A stretch of 16,225 nucleotides of DNA from an uncultured Eubacteriales bacterium (GCA_934476025.1 CAKSNI010000004.1:1-16225); one strand, 5' to 3'. Shown: positions 1-6,561, numbered from the stretch's first letter. Numbers and translations: made by a program. The notes: generated from the sequence alone by a model not told the origin.

Positions 1-151
1 CATTGGTCCAGCCGACTTCCGGCTTCGGAGAATGTATGGTGATTGAATTGCCGACAAACAGAACGCGAACACCGCTTCCTTCTTTATGGACATAATAATC
101 CGACGCGTTCTGGTTGGTCGCCGGGATGATATTTTCCTGATACTTTTCCAT
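1..151 (-). CDS. SGNH/GDSL-type hydrolase, N-terminal part only
   Basis: Only the first 50 codons lie inside the window; the rest runs off the left edge. The translation begins MEKYQENIIP and contains VRVLFVGNSITIH at about residues 28-40, followed by PKPEVGWTN. The GNSIT block is a variant of the GDS(L) block that supplies the nucleophilic serine in SGNH hydrolases, and the following P-x-P-x-x-GW pattern is common in a bacterial subgroup of that family. Such enzymes are esterases or lipases, often acting on acylated carbohydrates, but the substrate cannot be read from this fragment. The ATG at 151 is preceded by AGAAGGA at suitable spacing. It lies 25 bp downstream of the transglycosylase gene and is probably the last visible member of that transcript. 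No signal peptide is apparent, which suggests a cytoplasmic enzyme. Confidence 0.7.
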   Translation of the reverse strand, partial: MEKYQENIIPATNQNASDYYVHKEGSGVRVLFVGNSITIHSPKPEVGWTN

Positions 152-176
152 ATAAATCCTTCTTTCGAATTGAATT

Positions 177-938
177 TTATTCGTTTGGCTGTTCCAGTAT
201 TCGGGCAGCCTGTTCCTTGGAAAGATAACGATATTTGACCATGCTTTCCAATACCTGACGATGGCGCTGGTCGGTCAGCTCGCTTTGATTATCCGGCGAA
301 TAAACCGACGGAGCATTCGGCAGGCCTGCCAGTAAAGTGGCCTGATAATCGGACAAGTCCTGCGGCGAAACCCCATAATAGCCGACCGAGGCATCGTAAA
401 TACAGTAATAGCCGCTTCCGAAGTAGATGTCATTGACATAAAACTCCAGAATTTCTTCCTTGCTATACAGCTGCTCCAGCCGAATGGCCATCACCATTTC
501 CGCCAACTTCCGACGCACGGTTTTTTCCTGTGTAAAGAATCGGTTTTTGGCAACCTGCTGAGTGATGGTACTTCCCCCTTCGGTAAAAGCACCGGTTTTT
601 ATATTGACCGCCACGGCCCGGGCGGTTGAAATCAAACTGATCGCTCCATGCTGAAAGAATCGGTGATCCTCCACCGCCAGCACCGCATCCAGATAAGTCT
701 GCGGCAACTCATCAAGGGTGGTATAATGTTCTTTTTCATACAGCGCTTCCATGGTTGGTCGAATCGGCTTTTCGGCGATTACCTTTTTGTATTCATGATA
801 ACCGACTAAAAACAGCGTCGCCCCGGCGACAAGGATCAGAATCAGCAGTGTCGCCGCCAATCGAACGCAAAAGCGCAGAACCGGATGTTTTCTTTCTTTC
901 TTCACTTCAGTAACCCCGAATTTCCAACGAAGCATCAT
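177..938 (-). CDS. Monofunctional peptidoglycan glycosyltransferase (GT51), membrane anchored
   Basis: This 253-residue protein has a short basic N-terminus, one membrane segment at about residues 22-46, and a GT51 transglycosylase domain filling the rest. GT51 enzymes polymerise lipid II into glycan strands on the outer face of the membrane. Visible motifs are EDHRFF (90-95, with Glu90 as the likely catalytic base), GGSTITQQVAKN (121-132), the RRKLAE...RLE helix (142-155), YVNDIYFGSGYY (167-178) and AGLPNAPSVYSP (204-215). There is no transpeptidase domain, so it resembles MtgA-type monofunctional enzymes rather than class A penicillin-binding proteins, and it ends soon after the GT51 fold. 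The first ATG is preceded by AAAGGCG at about 5 bp. The start overlaps the end of the upstream greA-like gene by about 30 bp, implying translational coupling. A second ATG follows immediately and a GTG at codon 12 is possible. The fold call is firm; its cellular role relative to other PBPs is unknown. Confidence 0.9.
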   Translation of the reverse strand: MMLRWKFGVTEVKKERKHPVLRFCVRLAATLLILILVAGATLFLVGYHEYKKVIAEKPIRPTMEALYEKEHYTTLDELPQTYLDAVLAVEDHRFFQHGAISLISTARAVAVNIKTGAFTEGGSTITQQVAKNRFFTQEKTVRRKLAEMVMAIRLEQLYSKEEILEFYVNDIYFGSGYYCIYDASVGYYGVSPQDLSDYQATLLAGLPNAPSVYSPDNQSELTDQRHRQVLESMVKYRYLSKEQAARILEQPNE

Positions 939-1410
939 CTTCGCCTTTCTGAATTGTCCGGATCACAACGGTGTAGGAATATTCCTCATCCACCTTCACA
1001 ACCGCGCGCTCGCCGACTTTGCAGCCAAGGATGGCTTTGCCGATCGGAGATTCATCACTGACAATATTACAAAGGGCATCCTGCCGCATGGTAGTGGCAA
1101 TCCGCACGGTTTCCTCTTCTTCGTCTTCTTCAATCCAGTAAGTAACGGTATCAAAAAGCCCAACGCAATCCGGGGCGGAATCCGCCGAAACAATCTGTGC
1201 CGTTTTGATCATATTTTTTAAAAAGCGGATCCGGCTTTCGTTTTTTCCTTTGCGTTGCTTGGCCGCGTGGTACTCCGCGTTTTCGCTTAAATCCCCATGG
1301 CTGCGTGCAAACTTCACTTCTTCCAGAATCTGCGGACGCAAAGTACCGATCCGGTAATCCAGTTCCTCCTGCATTTTATCAATATCAACCTGAGTCAGTT
1401 TATCATACAT
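907..1410 (-). CDS. greA: GreA/GreB-family transcription elongation factor
   Basis: The 167-residue protein matches the two-domain Gre architecture and is slightly longer than typical GreA (about 158). The N-terminal coiled coil (about 1-75) carries GDLSENAEYHAAK at 39-51. This is the hairpin tip whose Asp and Glu reach through the RNA polymerase secondary channel to coordinate Mg2+ for cleavage of backtracked RNA. The C-terminal FKBP-like domain carries SDESPIGKAILG at 118-129, which is diagnostic of the family. An acidic stretch EEDEEEE (94-100) lies in the linker strand of the C-domain. The gene starts 4 bp after the DUF5662 stop and overlaps the transglycosylase start, so it sits in the middle of a minus-strand operon. 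The ribosome site GGGCGG is about 12 bp upstream, a long spacing. Clostridia often carry more than one Gre paralogue, so this may not be the main housekeeping copy; greA is a family-level name. Confidence 0.9.
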   Translation of the reverse strand: MYDKLTQVDIDKMQEELDYRIGTLRPQILEEVKFARSHGDLSENAEYHAAKQRKGKNESRIRFLKNMIKTAQIVSADSAPDCVGLFDTVTYWIEEDEEEETVRIATTMRQDALCNIVSDESPIGKAILGCKVGERAVVKVDEEYSYTVVIRTIQKGEDDASLEIRGY

Positions 1411-1414
1411 ATAT

Positions 1415-1951
1415 TCAGTATTCCGCCCTTTCCCGAATCATCTTTTTGAGAAAACGGAAGGTTTTTTCTTCCCCTTCATCCTGTAACATACGCAGCAATT
1501 TTTCCAGAAAATCGGAAGTCTGCGGATGAATCACCCGGGCGGGTTTTCCTTTCAAAAAATAAGCAAGAGGCGAAGCATCGGTATAGGCTTTGCCCTGATA
1601 GACCTTTCCGGCAGCCACCCGATCACAGAACATTTCCGCAACATAGCGCAGCGGCATTTTTACCGGTTCCTGGCGCCGGGTGCTCGGCTGATAGTCCACC
1701 CAATATTCAAAATGGTGCCGGTTACGGCCTTTATGATGCATCCACGCACGGGAATACCCGACATTTTCGCGTTCGGCCTCGTTCGGGCTGCGGGTACCCT
1801 GATAATAGCGGACGCCGGGAATCAATTCGCTGAAGGAATATTTGGAAAGATCATGGAACAGCCCCTGCCAACCGATTCCGGCCTTAAAACAATGACGGAT
1901 CACCACATGACGGTGATGGGTTATGGTATGCAAATGCCCGAATAGTTTCAT
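1415..1951 (-). CDS. DUF5662 family protein
   Basis: This 178-residue soluble protein is rich in His, Arg and aromatic residues. It resembles the uncharacterised DUF5662 family: MKLFGHLHTITHHRHVV at the start, a GLFHDLSKYSFSEL block at 30-43, then SPNEAER, and AWMHHKGRNRHHFEYW at 69-84. The HD dipeptide at 33-34 and the His clusters suggest a metal-binding, HD-like site, but no activity is established that I can cite. I chose the ATG at 1951 over the TTG at 1963: GGGAAG lies about 6 bp before the ATG, and the promoter at 1975-2003 puts the likely transcription start near 1968, leaving almost no leader for the TTG. It is the first gene of the leftward operon with greA and the GT51 gene. Confidence 0.75.
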   Translation of the reverse strand: MKLFGHLHTITHHRHVVIRHCFKAGIGWQGLFHDLSKYSFSELIPGVRYYQGTRSPNEAERENVGYSRAWMHHKGRNRHHFEYWVDYQPSTRRQEPVKMPLRYVAEMFCDRVAAGKVYQGKAYTDASPLAYFLKGKPARVIHPQTSDFLEKLLRMLQDEGEEKTFRFLKKMIRERAEY

Positions 1952-1974
1952 TTTTCTTCCCAACTTTCCCCCCT

Positions 1975-2003
1975 ATTATAATCCAGCCGTTTCCCGATTG
2001 CAA
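1975..2003 (-). promoter_or_regulatory. Sigma-A-type promoter for the DUF5662-greA-GT51 operon
   Basis: Read on the minus strand, TTGCAA (1998-2003) is separated by exactly 17 bp from a perfect TATAAT (1975-1980). Transcription should start near 1968, giving a leader of about 17 nt before the ATG at 1951. The -35 matches the consensus at four to five positions. No operator-like repeat is evident beside it. Confidence 0.75.
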
Positions 2004-2128
2004 GTCCCATTTCCCCGATTTAAGCAAATCCTAAAAAAGAAAATCCTCCCGGCAAGAATCCATTTCTCCGCTCTTTTTCGGTACCTTGCCCCCATTGTGC
2101 CGTCTTTTTGAATTGCGCCGGCGGATTC

Positions 2129-2157
2129 TTGACATTTGAGTGAAATTCTGCTAAATT
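2129..2157 (+). promoter_or_regulatory. Sigma-A-type promoter for the GH130 gene
   Basis: A perfect TTGACA (2129-2134) is followed after 17 bp by TAAATT (2152-2157), which matches the -10 consensus at four of six positions. The predicted start near 2164 lies inside a dyad (2158-2196) and about 60 nt upstream of the ATG at 2223. The promoter is back-to-back with the leftward one at 1975-2003, about 125 bp away. Confidence 0.65.
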
Positions 2158-2196
2158 GATAACATCGGCAGAAAAACTGCCTATTCCGGTGTTATC
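2158..2196 (+). promoter_or_regulatory. Dyad symmetry at the transcription start of the GH130 gene (operator or leader hairpin)
   Basis: GATAACA (2158-2164) is exactly complementary to TGTTATC (2190-2196). The pairing extends inward through TCGG against CCGG with one G-T wobble. Nested inside is a perfect GGCAG/CTGCC hairpin (2167-2171 with 2177-2181) around AAAAA, which shares the two Gs with the outer stem. The element begins immediately after the -10 box. It could be a repressor operator covering the start site or an RNA hairpin in the leader; the sequence does not decide between them. Confidence 0.5.
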
Positions 2197-2222
2197 GGCA
2201 CCGAACTGAAAGAAGGAGCATT

Positions 2223-3233
2223 ATGATTGAAAAATTCAGAGGGCCGGAACGGATTATGCACCGCAGTGAGCACAATCCTATTATCACGGTCGAAGATTTT
2301 CCGGTTCCGGCCAATGCGGTTTTCAACTGCGGCCAAACCATGTACAACGGGAAAACCATTTTGCTGATCGCCGCTTTTTATAAAGAACGCAAAGCCAACG
2401 GAAGCATTACCGGGATTCACCTGGCTACCAGTGATGACGGCATTCATTTTGATATTGAGAAAGAACCGTTCTGTGACAAGCGGTTCTGGTGGGGCGACTG
2501 CCCCGGCAACTATGATTGCTGGGTAATCGATCCGCGGATCACCAAAATCGGCAACACTTACTATATTGTCCGCCCGGCTCAGGTAAGCAATGCCGGCCCC
2601 TCTGCCGTTCTTGAAAAAACAAAAGATTTCAAGACCTGCGAATTTGTTAGCTGCATTGCGCTGCCTTCCAACCGGGTTCCCTGTTTGTTCCCCGAAAAAA
2701 TCGGCGATTATTATGTTCGTCTGGATCGCCCCTACAATGTTCACGAACAGGAGGAACCGGAATGTATTCCCGATTCCGAAAAGCTTCGTGCCGGCATCTG
2801 GATTTCGTACTCCCCCGATCTCGAATTTTGGGGAAGATTCAAACCACTGGTGTATCCGGAGGCCCTTTCGTATGCCAACTGGAAAATGGGACCGACTCCG
2901 CCGATTAAAACCAAAGACGGCTGGCTGGTAATCATTCACGGCGTTTATAAAGAAAAGGGAGAATTCTGCTATTCCATCGGTGCCATGCTGCTGGATTTAA
3001 ATGATCCGAGCAAAATAATCGGCATTATGAAGGACTGGATTCTGACTCCGACCCAACCGTATGAAACCACCGGCCGGGTAGAAAATGTTGTATTCCCCTG
3101 CGGTGCCATTGCCGACGAGGAAACCGACACCCTGCGGATTTACTACGGTGCCGCCGACACCTGCATCGGCCTGGCCACCGGGCGGCTGAGCGAAGTGATT
3201 GAAGCCTGCAAAAAAGATGGCCCGGCTTATTAA
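2223..3233 (+). CDS. Glycoside hydrolase family 130-type beta-mannoside phosphorylase/hydrolase
   Basis: The 336-residue protein has the five-bladed beta-propeller signature of GH130. Members mostly phosphorolyse beta-mannosides, releasing mannose 1-phosphate, although some hydrolyse. Supporting blocks are HNPII (17-21), a blade pattern ending in ATSDDGIHFDI (68-78), DPRITKIGNTYYI (103-115, containing the Asp expected to be the general acid), KMGPTPPIKTKDGWLVIIHGV (221-241), ENVVFPCGAI (287-296) and YYGAADTCIGLATG (307-320). It has no signal peptide, so it is cytoplasmic and would act on imported or intracellular oligosaccharides. The residue before DPR is Ile, where many members have Glu (EDPR). 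The ATG follows AGAAGGAG at a good distance. It is a lone plus-strand gene with its own promoter and terminator. No sugar transporter or regulator is visible beside it, so the substrate stays undefined. GH43-like hydrolases share the fold, but the listed blocks favour GH130. Confidence 0.8.
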   Translation: MIEKFRGPERIMHRSEHNPIITVEDFPVPANAVFNCGQTMYNGKTILLIAAFYKERKANGSITGIHLATSDDGIHFDIEKEPFCDKRFWWGDCPGNYDCWVIDPRITKIGNTYYIVRPAQVSNAGPSAVLEKTKDFKTCEFVSCIALPSNRVPCLFPEKIGDYYVRLDRPYNVHEQEEPECIPDSEKLRAGIWISYSPDLEFWGRFKPLVYPEALSYANWKMGPTPPIKTKDGWLVIIHGVYKEKGEFCYSIGAMLLDLNDPSKIIGIMKDWILTPTQPYETTGRVENVVFPCGAIADEETDTLRIYYGAADTCIGLATGRLSEVIEACKKDGPAY

Positions 3234-3245
3234 TTTTTTCAACAA

Positions 3246-3262
3246 ACCCGGTCGCGCCGGGT
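3246..3262. other. Small GC-rich hairpin before the shared terminator
   Basis: ACCCGG (3246-3251) pairs perfectly with CCGGGT (3257-3262) around TCGCG. It lacks a T tract of its own and lies just upstream of the longer terminator stem. It may be an accessory stem or the relic of a second terminator. Confidence 0.4.
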
Positions 3263-3265
3263 AAA

Positions 3266-3314
3266 AGAGGGCCCCGATTCCTTTTGGAATCGGGGCCCTC
3301 TGTGATCATTTTTT
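3266..3314. terminator. Strong, probably bidirectional intrinsic terminator between GH130 and the feo operon
   Basis: A perfect 16-bp stem (3266-3281 with 3286-3301) closes a TTTT loop and includes the GC-rich core GGGCCCCG. On the plus strand a run of six T (3309-3314) follows 7 nt after the stem. On the minus strand the base of the stem continues into a short U run (complement of 3263-3266). It sits between two converging transcripts and starts 4 bp after the stop codon of the last feo gene, so it plausibly ends both. Confidence 0.85.
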
Positions 3315-3476
3315 ATGGCATTTGCCGGCCATGGCGCAATGGGCACAATTGGCACCGCAGGTGTTTTTCCCTTTTCGCTTATCCGAAATCAGGCGAACCA
3401 CAATCAGCACCACCACAGCCAACAAAATCAGAGAAACCACAATCGTTGCTGCGTTTTCACTCAGCCAAGCAAGCAT
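3306..3476 (-). CDS. FeoB-associated Cys-rich membrane protein
   Basis: This 56-residue protein is read directly from the minus strand. It starts MLAWLSENAA, has one hydrophobic segment (about residues 10-30), a basic stop-transfer stretch RLISDKRKGK, and a Cys/His-rich C-terminus: TCGANCAHCAMAGKCH (39-54). That layout, one membrane helix followed by CG-x2-C-x2-C-x5-CH, is the hallmark of small proteins encoded after feoB in Firmicutes (the FeoB_associated family). They are assumed to aid ferrous-iron handling at the membrane; mechanism unproven. The basic segment after the helix suggests the Cys-rich tail faces the cytoplasm. AAAGGA precedes the ATG by about 9 bp, it lies 26 bp after feoB, and its TGA is 4 bp from the terminator stem. 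Its small size and complete motif make it a confident gene. Confidence 0.85.
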   Translation of the reverse strand: MLAWLSENAATIVVSLILLAVVVLIVVRLISDKRKGKNTCGANCAHCAMAGKCHKK

Positions 3477-3502
3477 TTTGCCAGATCCTTTCTTTGTTTT
3501 GA

Positions 3503-6019
3503 TTACTGCCGCGAAGCCGAAGTTTTTAATTCAGTTGCTTCATGATAGGGGCGAACCAGCTGATAAATCATCAGGCCCAGCAGCAGGATGGCCACGATCA
3601 GGCCTACCGGATGGACCGTGCCGGCAAACAGGTTACCGAACTGATTGATCATCAAAGCGATGACATACGCGAATCCGCATTGATAAGCAATCGCGAACCA
3701 GGTCCATTTCTGGCTGTTCATTTCCCGCTTAATGGCACCGATTGCCGCAAAGCAGGGAGCGCAAAGAAGGTTGAATACCAGGAAGGAATAAGCGGTAATT
3801 CCGGTGAAGGCCGCCGCGATATTCTGATATACCGATCCATCTCCGCCGCCATACAGAATGCCCAGCGTGCCGACAATGTTTTCCTTGGCAACCAACCCGG
3901 TAATGGAGGCCACCGTAGCCTGCCAGTTGCCCCATCCGAGCGGACGGAAGATCCAGGCAATCGCGCCGCCGATTTTTGCGAGAATCGAAGAATCGATCTG
4001 TTCGTCGGTCAACATTCCGAAAGAACCGTCGGCCCAGCCGAAGTAAGTGGTAAACCAAACCAGAATGGTGGAAAGCAAAATGATGGTTCCGGCCTTTTTC
4101 ATAAAGGACCAGCCGCGTTCCCACATGGAACGAAGAACATTTCCGAGGGTGGGCAGGTGATAAGCCGGCAGTTCCATAACAAACGGAGCCGGGTCGCCCG
4201 AGAACATCTTGGTTTTCTTCAGCATAATTCCCGAAACGATGATGGCCGCCATGCCGATAAAGTAAGCCGAGGTTGCCACCCAAGCCGAACCGCCGAAGAT
4301 AGCCCCGGCAATCATGCTGATAAACGGAATCTTTGCACCGCACGGGATAAAGGTGGTAGTCATAATGGTCATTCTGCGGTCGCGTTCATTTTCAATGGTA
4401 CGCGAAGCCATAATTCCCGGAACACCGCACCCGGTACCGATCAGCATCGGGATGAAGGATTTCCCGGACAAACCGAATTTCCGGAAAACACGGTCGAGAA
4501 CAAAGGCAATACGGGCCATATAGCCGCAGGCTTCCAAAAACGCAAGGAGGAAGAACAGAACCAGCATCTGCGGAACAAAGCCGAGAACCGCACCGACTCC
4601 GGCGACAATTCCGTCATTGATCAATCCGGACAGCCAGGGAGCCGCTCCGGCCGCATCCAGGCCATTTCCAACCAGTACCGGAATGCCCGGAACCCAAACA
4701 CCGTATGCCGACGGGTCCACGCCGCCTTCGTGCTTTTCATACAGAGCAATCGCATCTTTTACATCCGCCATGCTGGCCGTTTCATCAGAAGTTTCCAGAG
4801 TTTCCTCATCCTCTACGGTATAGGAAATGCTCTGGGCATCACTGTAACCGGCCTTGGCAACCAAAGCATTGAGCTGAGCCACCGCGTTGGCGCTGTCATA
4901 GTCATCGGATTCCTGATCCAAGGCTTCCGCAGCCGCTGTCGTATCCAGCCCATCTTCTTCCGCCTTAGCGAGGAAGCCATCCAGAATGGCATCGGTATCA
5001 CCATATTCTTCTTCGGCCTGCGCGGTTGCGTGGGAACCGATGCCGAACAGGTGCCAGCCGTCACCGAACAGGCCGTCATTTGCCCAGTCGGTGGCACCCG
5101 ACCCGACCGTTACCATGGAAATGTAATACACCAAGAACATGATGACGGCAAAAATCGGAAGGCCGAGCCAGCGGTTTGTGACCACCTTATCGATTTTATC
5201 CGAAGCGCTCAGAGAACCGGTGGATTTTTTCCGATAGCAGGACTTGATAACCTGACCGATGTAAACATACCGTTCATTGGTAATAATGGATTCCGCATCA
5301 TCGTCCAATTCCTTTTCCGCTGCTTTGATATCGGCTTCGATATGGTCCATCGTTTCCTTCGGCAGCCGCAGACGCTCCAGAACCTTTTCATCGCGTTCAA
5401 AAATTTTGATTGCAAAGAAGCGTTGCTGTTCTTCCGGAAGGGTATGTACCGCCGCTTCTTCAATATGGGCAATCGCGTGTTCCACACAACCGCTGAAGGT
5501 GTGCTGCGGAACGGTTTTGCCGCTTTTGGCTGCCTCAATGGCCGCTTCGGCCGCTTCGGTCACGCCGGTTCCCTTTAAAGCCGAAATTTCCACAACCTTA
5601 CATCCGAGCTGACGGGAAAGTTCATCCACCTGGATTTTATCCCCGTTTTTGCGGACAATATCCATCATATTGATGGCAATAACCACCGGAATACCGAGTT
5701 CGGTCAACTGGGTTGTCAGATACAGGTTTCTTTCCAGGTTGGTACCGTCAACGATATTGAGAATGGCATCCGGGCGTTCCCCGATCAAATAATTCCGGGC
5801 AACCACTTCTTCCAGTGTATAAGGAGAAAGGGAATAAATCCCCGGCAGGTCGGTAATAATTACGCCGTCATGCTTTTTGAGTTTTCCTTCCTTCTTTTCA
5901 ACGGTAACACCCGGCCAGTTTCCGACAAACTGATTGGAGCCGGTCAACGCATTGAAAAGAGTTGTCTTACCGGAGTTCGGGTTCCCGGCAAGAGCAATTC
6001 TGACAGACTGTTTTTCCAT
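3503..6019 (-). CDS. feoB: Ferrous iron transporter FeoB
   Basis: FeoB imports Fe2+ across the cytoplasmic membrane and carries a cytosolic GTPase. From the chosen start it is 838 residues. The G domain shows G1 GNPNSGKTT (12-20), the switch Thr in WPGVTV (35-40), G3 DLPG (57-60), G4 NMMD (117-120; NxxD) and G5 SAL (146-148). A helical bundle follows to about 275, then the membrane region, with Gate-type motifs CGVPGIMASRTIENERDRR (531-549) and FIPCGAKIPF (557-566). Between the first helix (about 287-305) and the helix starting near 467 there is an acidic, Ala-rich extracytoplasmic insert of about 110 residues (roughly 330-440), which makes this longer than typical FeoB of about 700-770. I use the ATG at 6019: AGAAGGA lies about 8 bp upstream and the protein then begins MEKQSVRIALAGNPNSGKTT. 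Upstream extension to 6127 would overlap feoA and add non-homologous residues. It is third in the feoA-feoA-feoB-Cys-rich operon. Confidence 0.95.
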   Translation of the reverse strand: MEKQSVRIALAGNPNSGKTTLFNALTGSNQFVGNWPGVTVEKKEGKLKKHDGVIITDLPGIYSLSPYTLEEVVARNYLIGERPDAILNIVDGTNLERNLYLTTQLTELGIPVVIAINMMDIVRKNGDKIQVDELSRQLGCKVVEISALKGTGVTEAAEAAIEAAKSGKTVPQHTFSGCVEHAIAHIEEAAVHTLPEEQQRFFAIKIFERDEKVLERLRLPKETMDHIEADIKAAEKELDDDAESIITNERYVYIGQVIKSCYRKKSTGSLSASDKIDKVVTNRWLGLPIFAVIMFLVYYISMVTVGSGATDWANDGLFGDGWHLFGIGSHATAQAEEEYGDTDAILDGFLAKAEEDGLDTTAAAEALDQESDDYDSANAVAQLNALVAKAGYSDAQSISYTVEDEETLETSDETASMADVKDAIALYEKHEGGVDPSAYGVWVPGIPVLVGNGLDAAGAAPWLSGLINDGIVAGVGAVLGFVPQMLVLFFLLAFLEACGYMARIAFVLDRVFRKFGLSGKSFIPMLIGTGCGVPGIMASRTIENERDRRMTIMTTTFIPCGAKIPFISMIAGAIFGGSAWVATSAYFIGMAAIIVSGIMLKKTKMFSGDPAPFVMELPAYHLPTLGNVLRSMWERGWSFMKKAGTIILLSTILVWFTTYFGWADGSFGMLTDEQIDSSILAKIGGAIAWIFRPLGWGNWQATVASITGLVAKENIVGTLGILYGGGDGSVYQNIAAAFTGITAYSFLVFNLLCAPCFAAIGAIKREMNSQKWTWFAIAYQCGFAYVIALMINQFGNLFAGTVHPVGLIVAILLLGLMIYQLVRPYHEATELKTSASRQ

Positions 6020-6077
6020 TACAAGAATCCTTCTTTCTTTGAGCGGCGAAGGGCCGCAAACTGAATTGCCGATGCAT

Positions 6078-6299
6078 TTACTCCACTTCGACCATTTGAG
6101 CATCCGCTTTGCGCAGCGAAAGTTCATAGCCGCGAACCGTTATTTCCACTGGATCCCCCAACGGAGCAACCTTGCGGATGTACACCGAAGTACCTTTGGT
6201 CAGCCCCATATCCATAATCCGACGCTTTACCGCGCCTTCCCCGTGGAGTTTCACCACGGTAACCGTAGAACCGACTTTTGCCTCTTTAAGTGTGTTCAT
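6078..6299 (-). CDS. feoA: FeoA family protein (second copy, next to feoB)
   Basis: The 73-residue protein is a single SH3-like FeoA domain: MNTLKEAKVGSTVTVVKLHGEGAVKRRIMDMGL, then TKGTSVYIRKVAPLGDPVEITVRGYELSLRKADAQMVEV. The motifs RRIMDMGL, APLGDPVEI and GYELSLR are those of authentic FeoA, a small cytosolic partner that is thought to modulate FeoB. GAGGAGG precedes the ATG by 8 bp, a strong ribosome site. It lies 43 bp after the first feoA-like gene and 58 bp before the feoB start. Of the two copies this has the more typical sequence. Confidence 0.93.
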   Translation of the reverse strand: MNTLKEAKVGSTVTVVKLHGEGAVKRRIMDMGLTKGTSVYIRKVAPLGDPVEITVRGYELSLRKADAQMVEVE

Positions 6300-6342
6300 T
6301 GAATCAACCTCCTCACTGAATCTTGCTATCCAAGTGCCGACC

Positions 6343-6561
6343 TTACGGGCAGCACATGATTTTCTGGGCCATTTCCCGGCTGATGGCTACCCGGGATTCC
6401 TTGACATTGACAATCACATTGCCATTCAAAGCCGTTACCGGCGTGATATTTCCGCCAACAACAAATCCAAGGTTTTCAAGGTGTTGACGCACCTCCGGAC
6501 TCCCCCCGATTTTTTGAATGGTTACTGTTTTTCCGACATCCGCATAACACAGCGGCATCAT
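6343..6561 (-). CDS. FeoA family protein (first gene of the feo operon)
   Basis: A 72-residue FeoA-like SH3 domain beginning MMPLCYADVGKTVTIQKIGGSPEVRQHLENLGFVVG. It continues with GGNITPVTALNGNVIVNVKESRVAISREMAQKIMCCP. The RQHLENLGF and NVKESRVAISREMA blocks correspond to the RRLMDMG and GYxLALR blocks of standard FeoA but are divergent. The C-terminus has two adjacent Cys. The ATG at 6561 follows AGGTGGGG at about 6 bp; a GTG at 6573 would sit on top of that ribosome site. It is the promoter-proximal gene, reached after a leader of about 145 nt containing three operators. The pairing with a second FeoA suggests distinct contacts with FeoB, or a regulatory role, but that is inference. Confidence 0.88.
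   Translation of the reverse strand: MMPLCYADVGKTVTIQKIGGSPEVRQHLENLGFVVGGNITPVTALNGNVIVNVKESRVAISREMAQKIMCCP

Noticed and set aside
1952..1963. TTG start for the DUF5662 gene
   Set aside because: The predicted transcription start is about 5 bp upstream of it, and the GGGAAG ribosome site would lie inside the coding sequence.
2181..2939. 252-codon minus-strand frame opposite the GH130 gene
   Set aside because: It is antisense to a protein with consistent GH130 motifs and a good promoter and ribosome site, and its own translation shows no recognisable domain.
3542..5578. 678-codon open frame on the plus strand opposite feoB
   Set aside because: It lies entirely antisense to a gene with full FeoB motifs. 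Its translation is low in recognisable domains and rich in Gly/Arg/Asn/Gln, as expected from the mirror of a coding strand with few stop-complement codons, and it has no promoter or ribosome site that stands out.
6020..6127. 36-residue N-terminal extension of FeoB
   Set aside because: It would overlap the end of feoA, it lacks a ribosome site, and the sequence is not FeoB-like. The ATG at 6019 has a clear AGAAGGA and begins just before the G1 motif.
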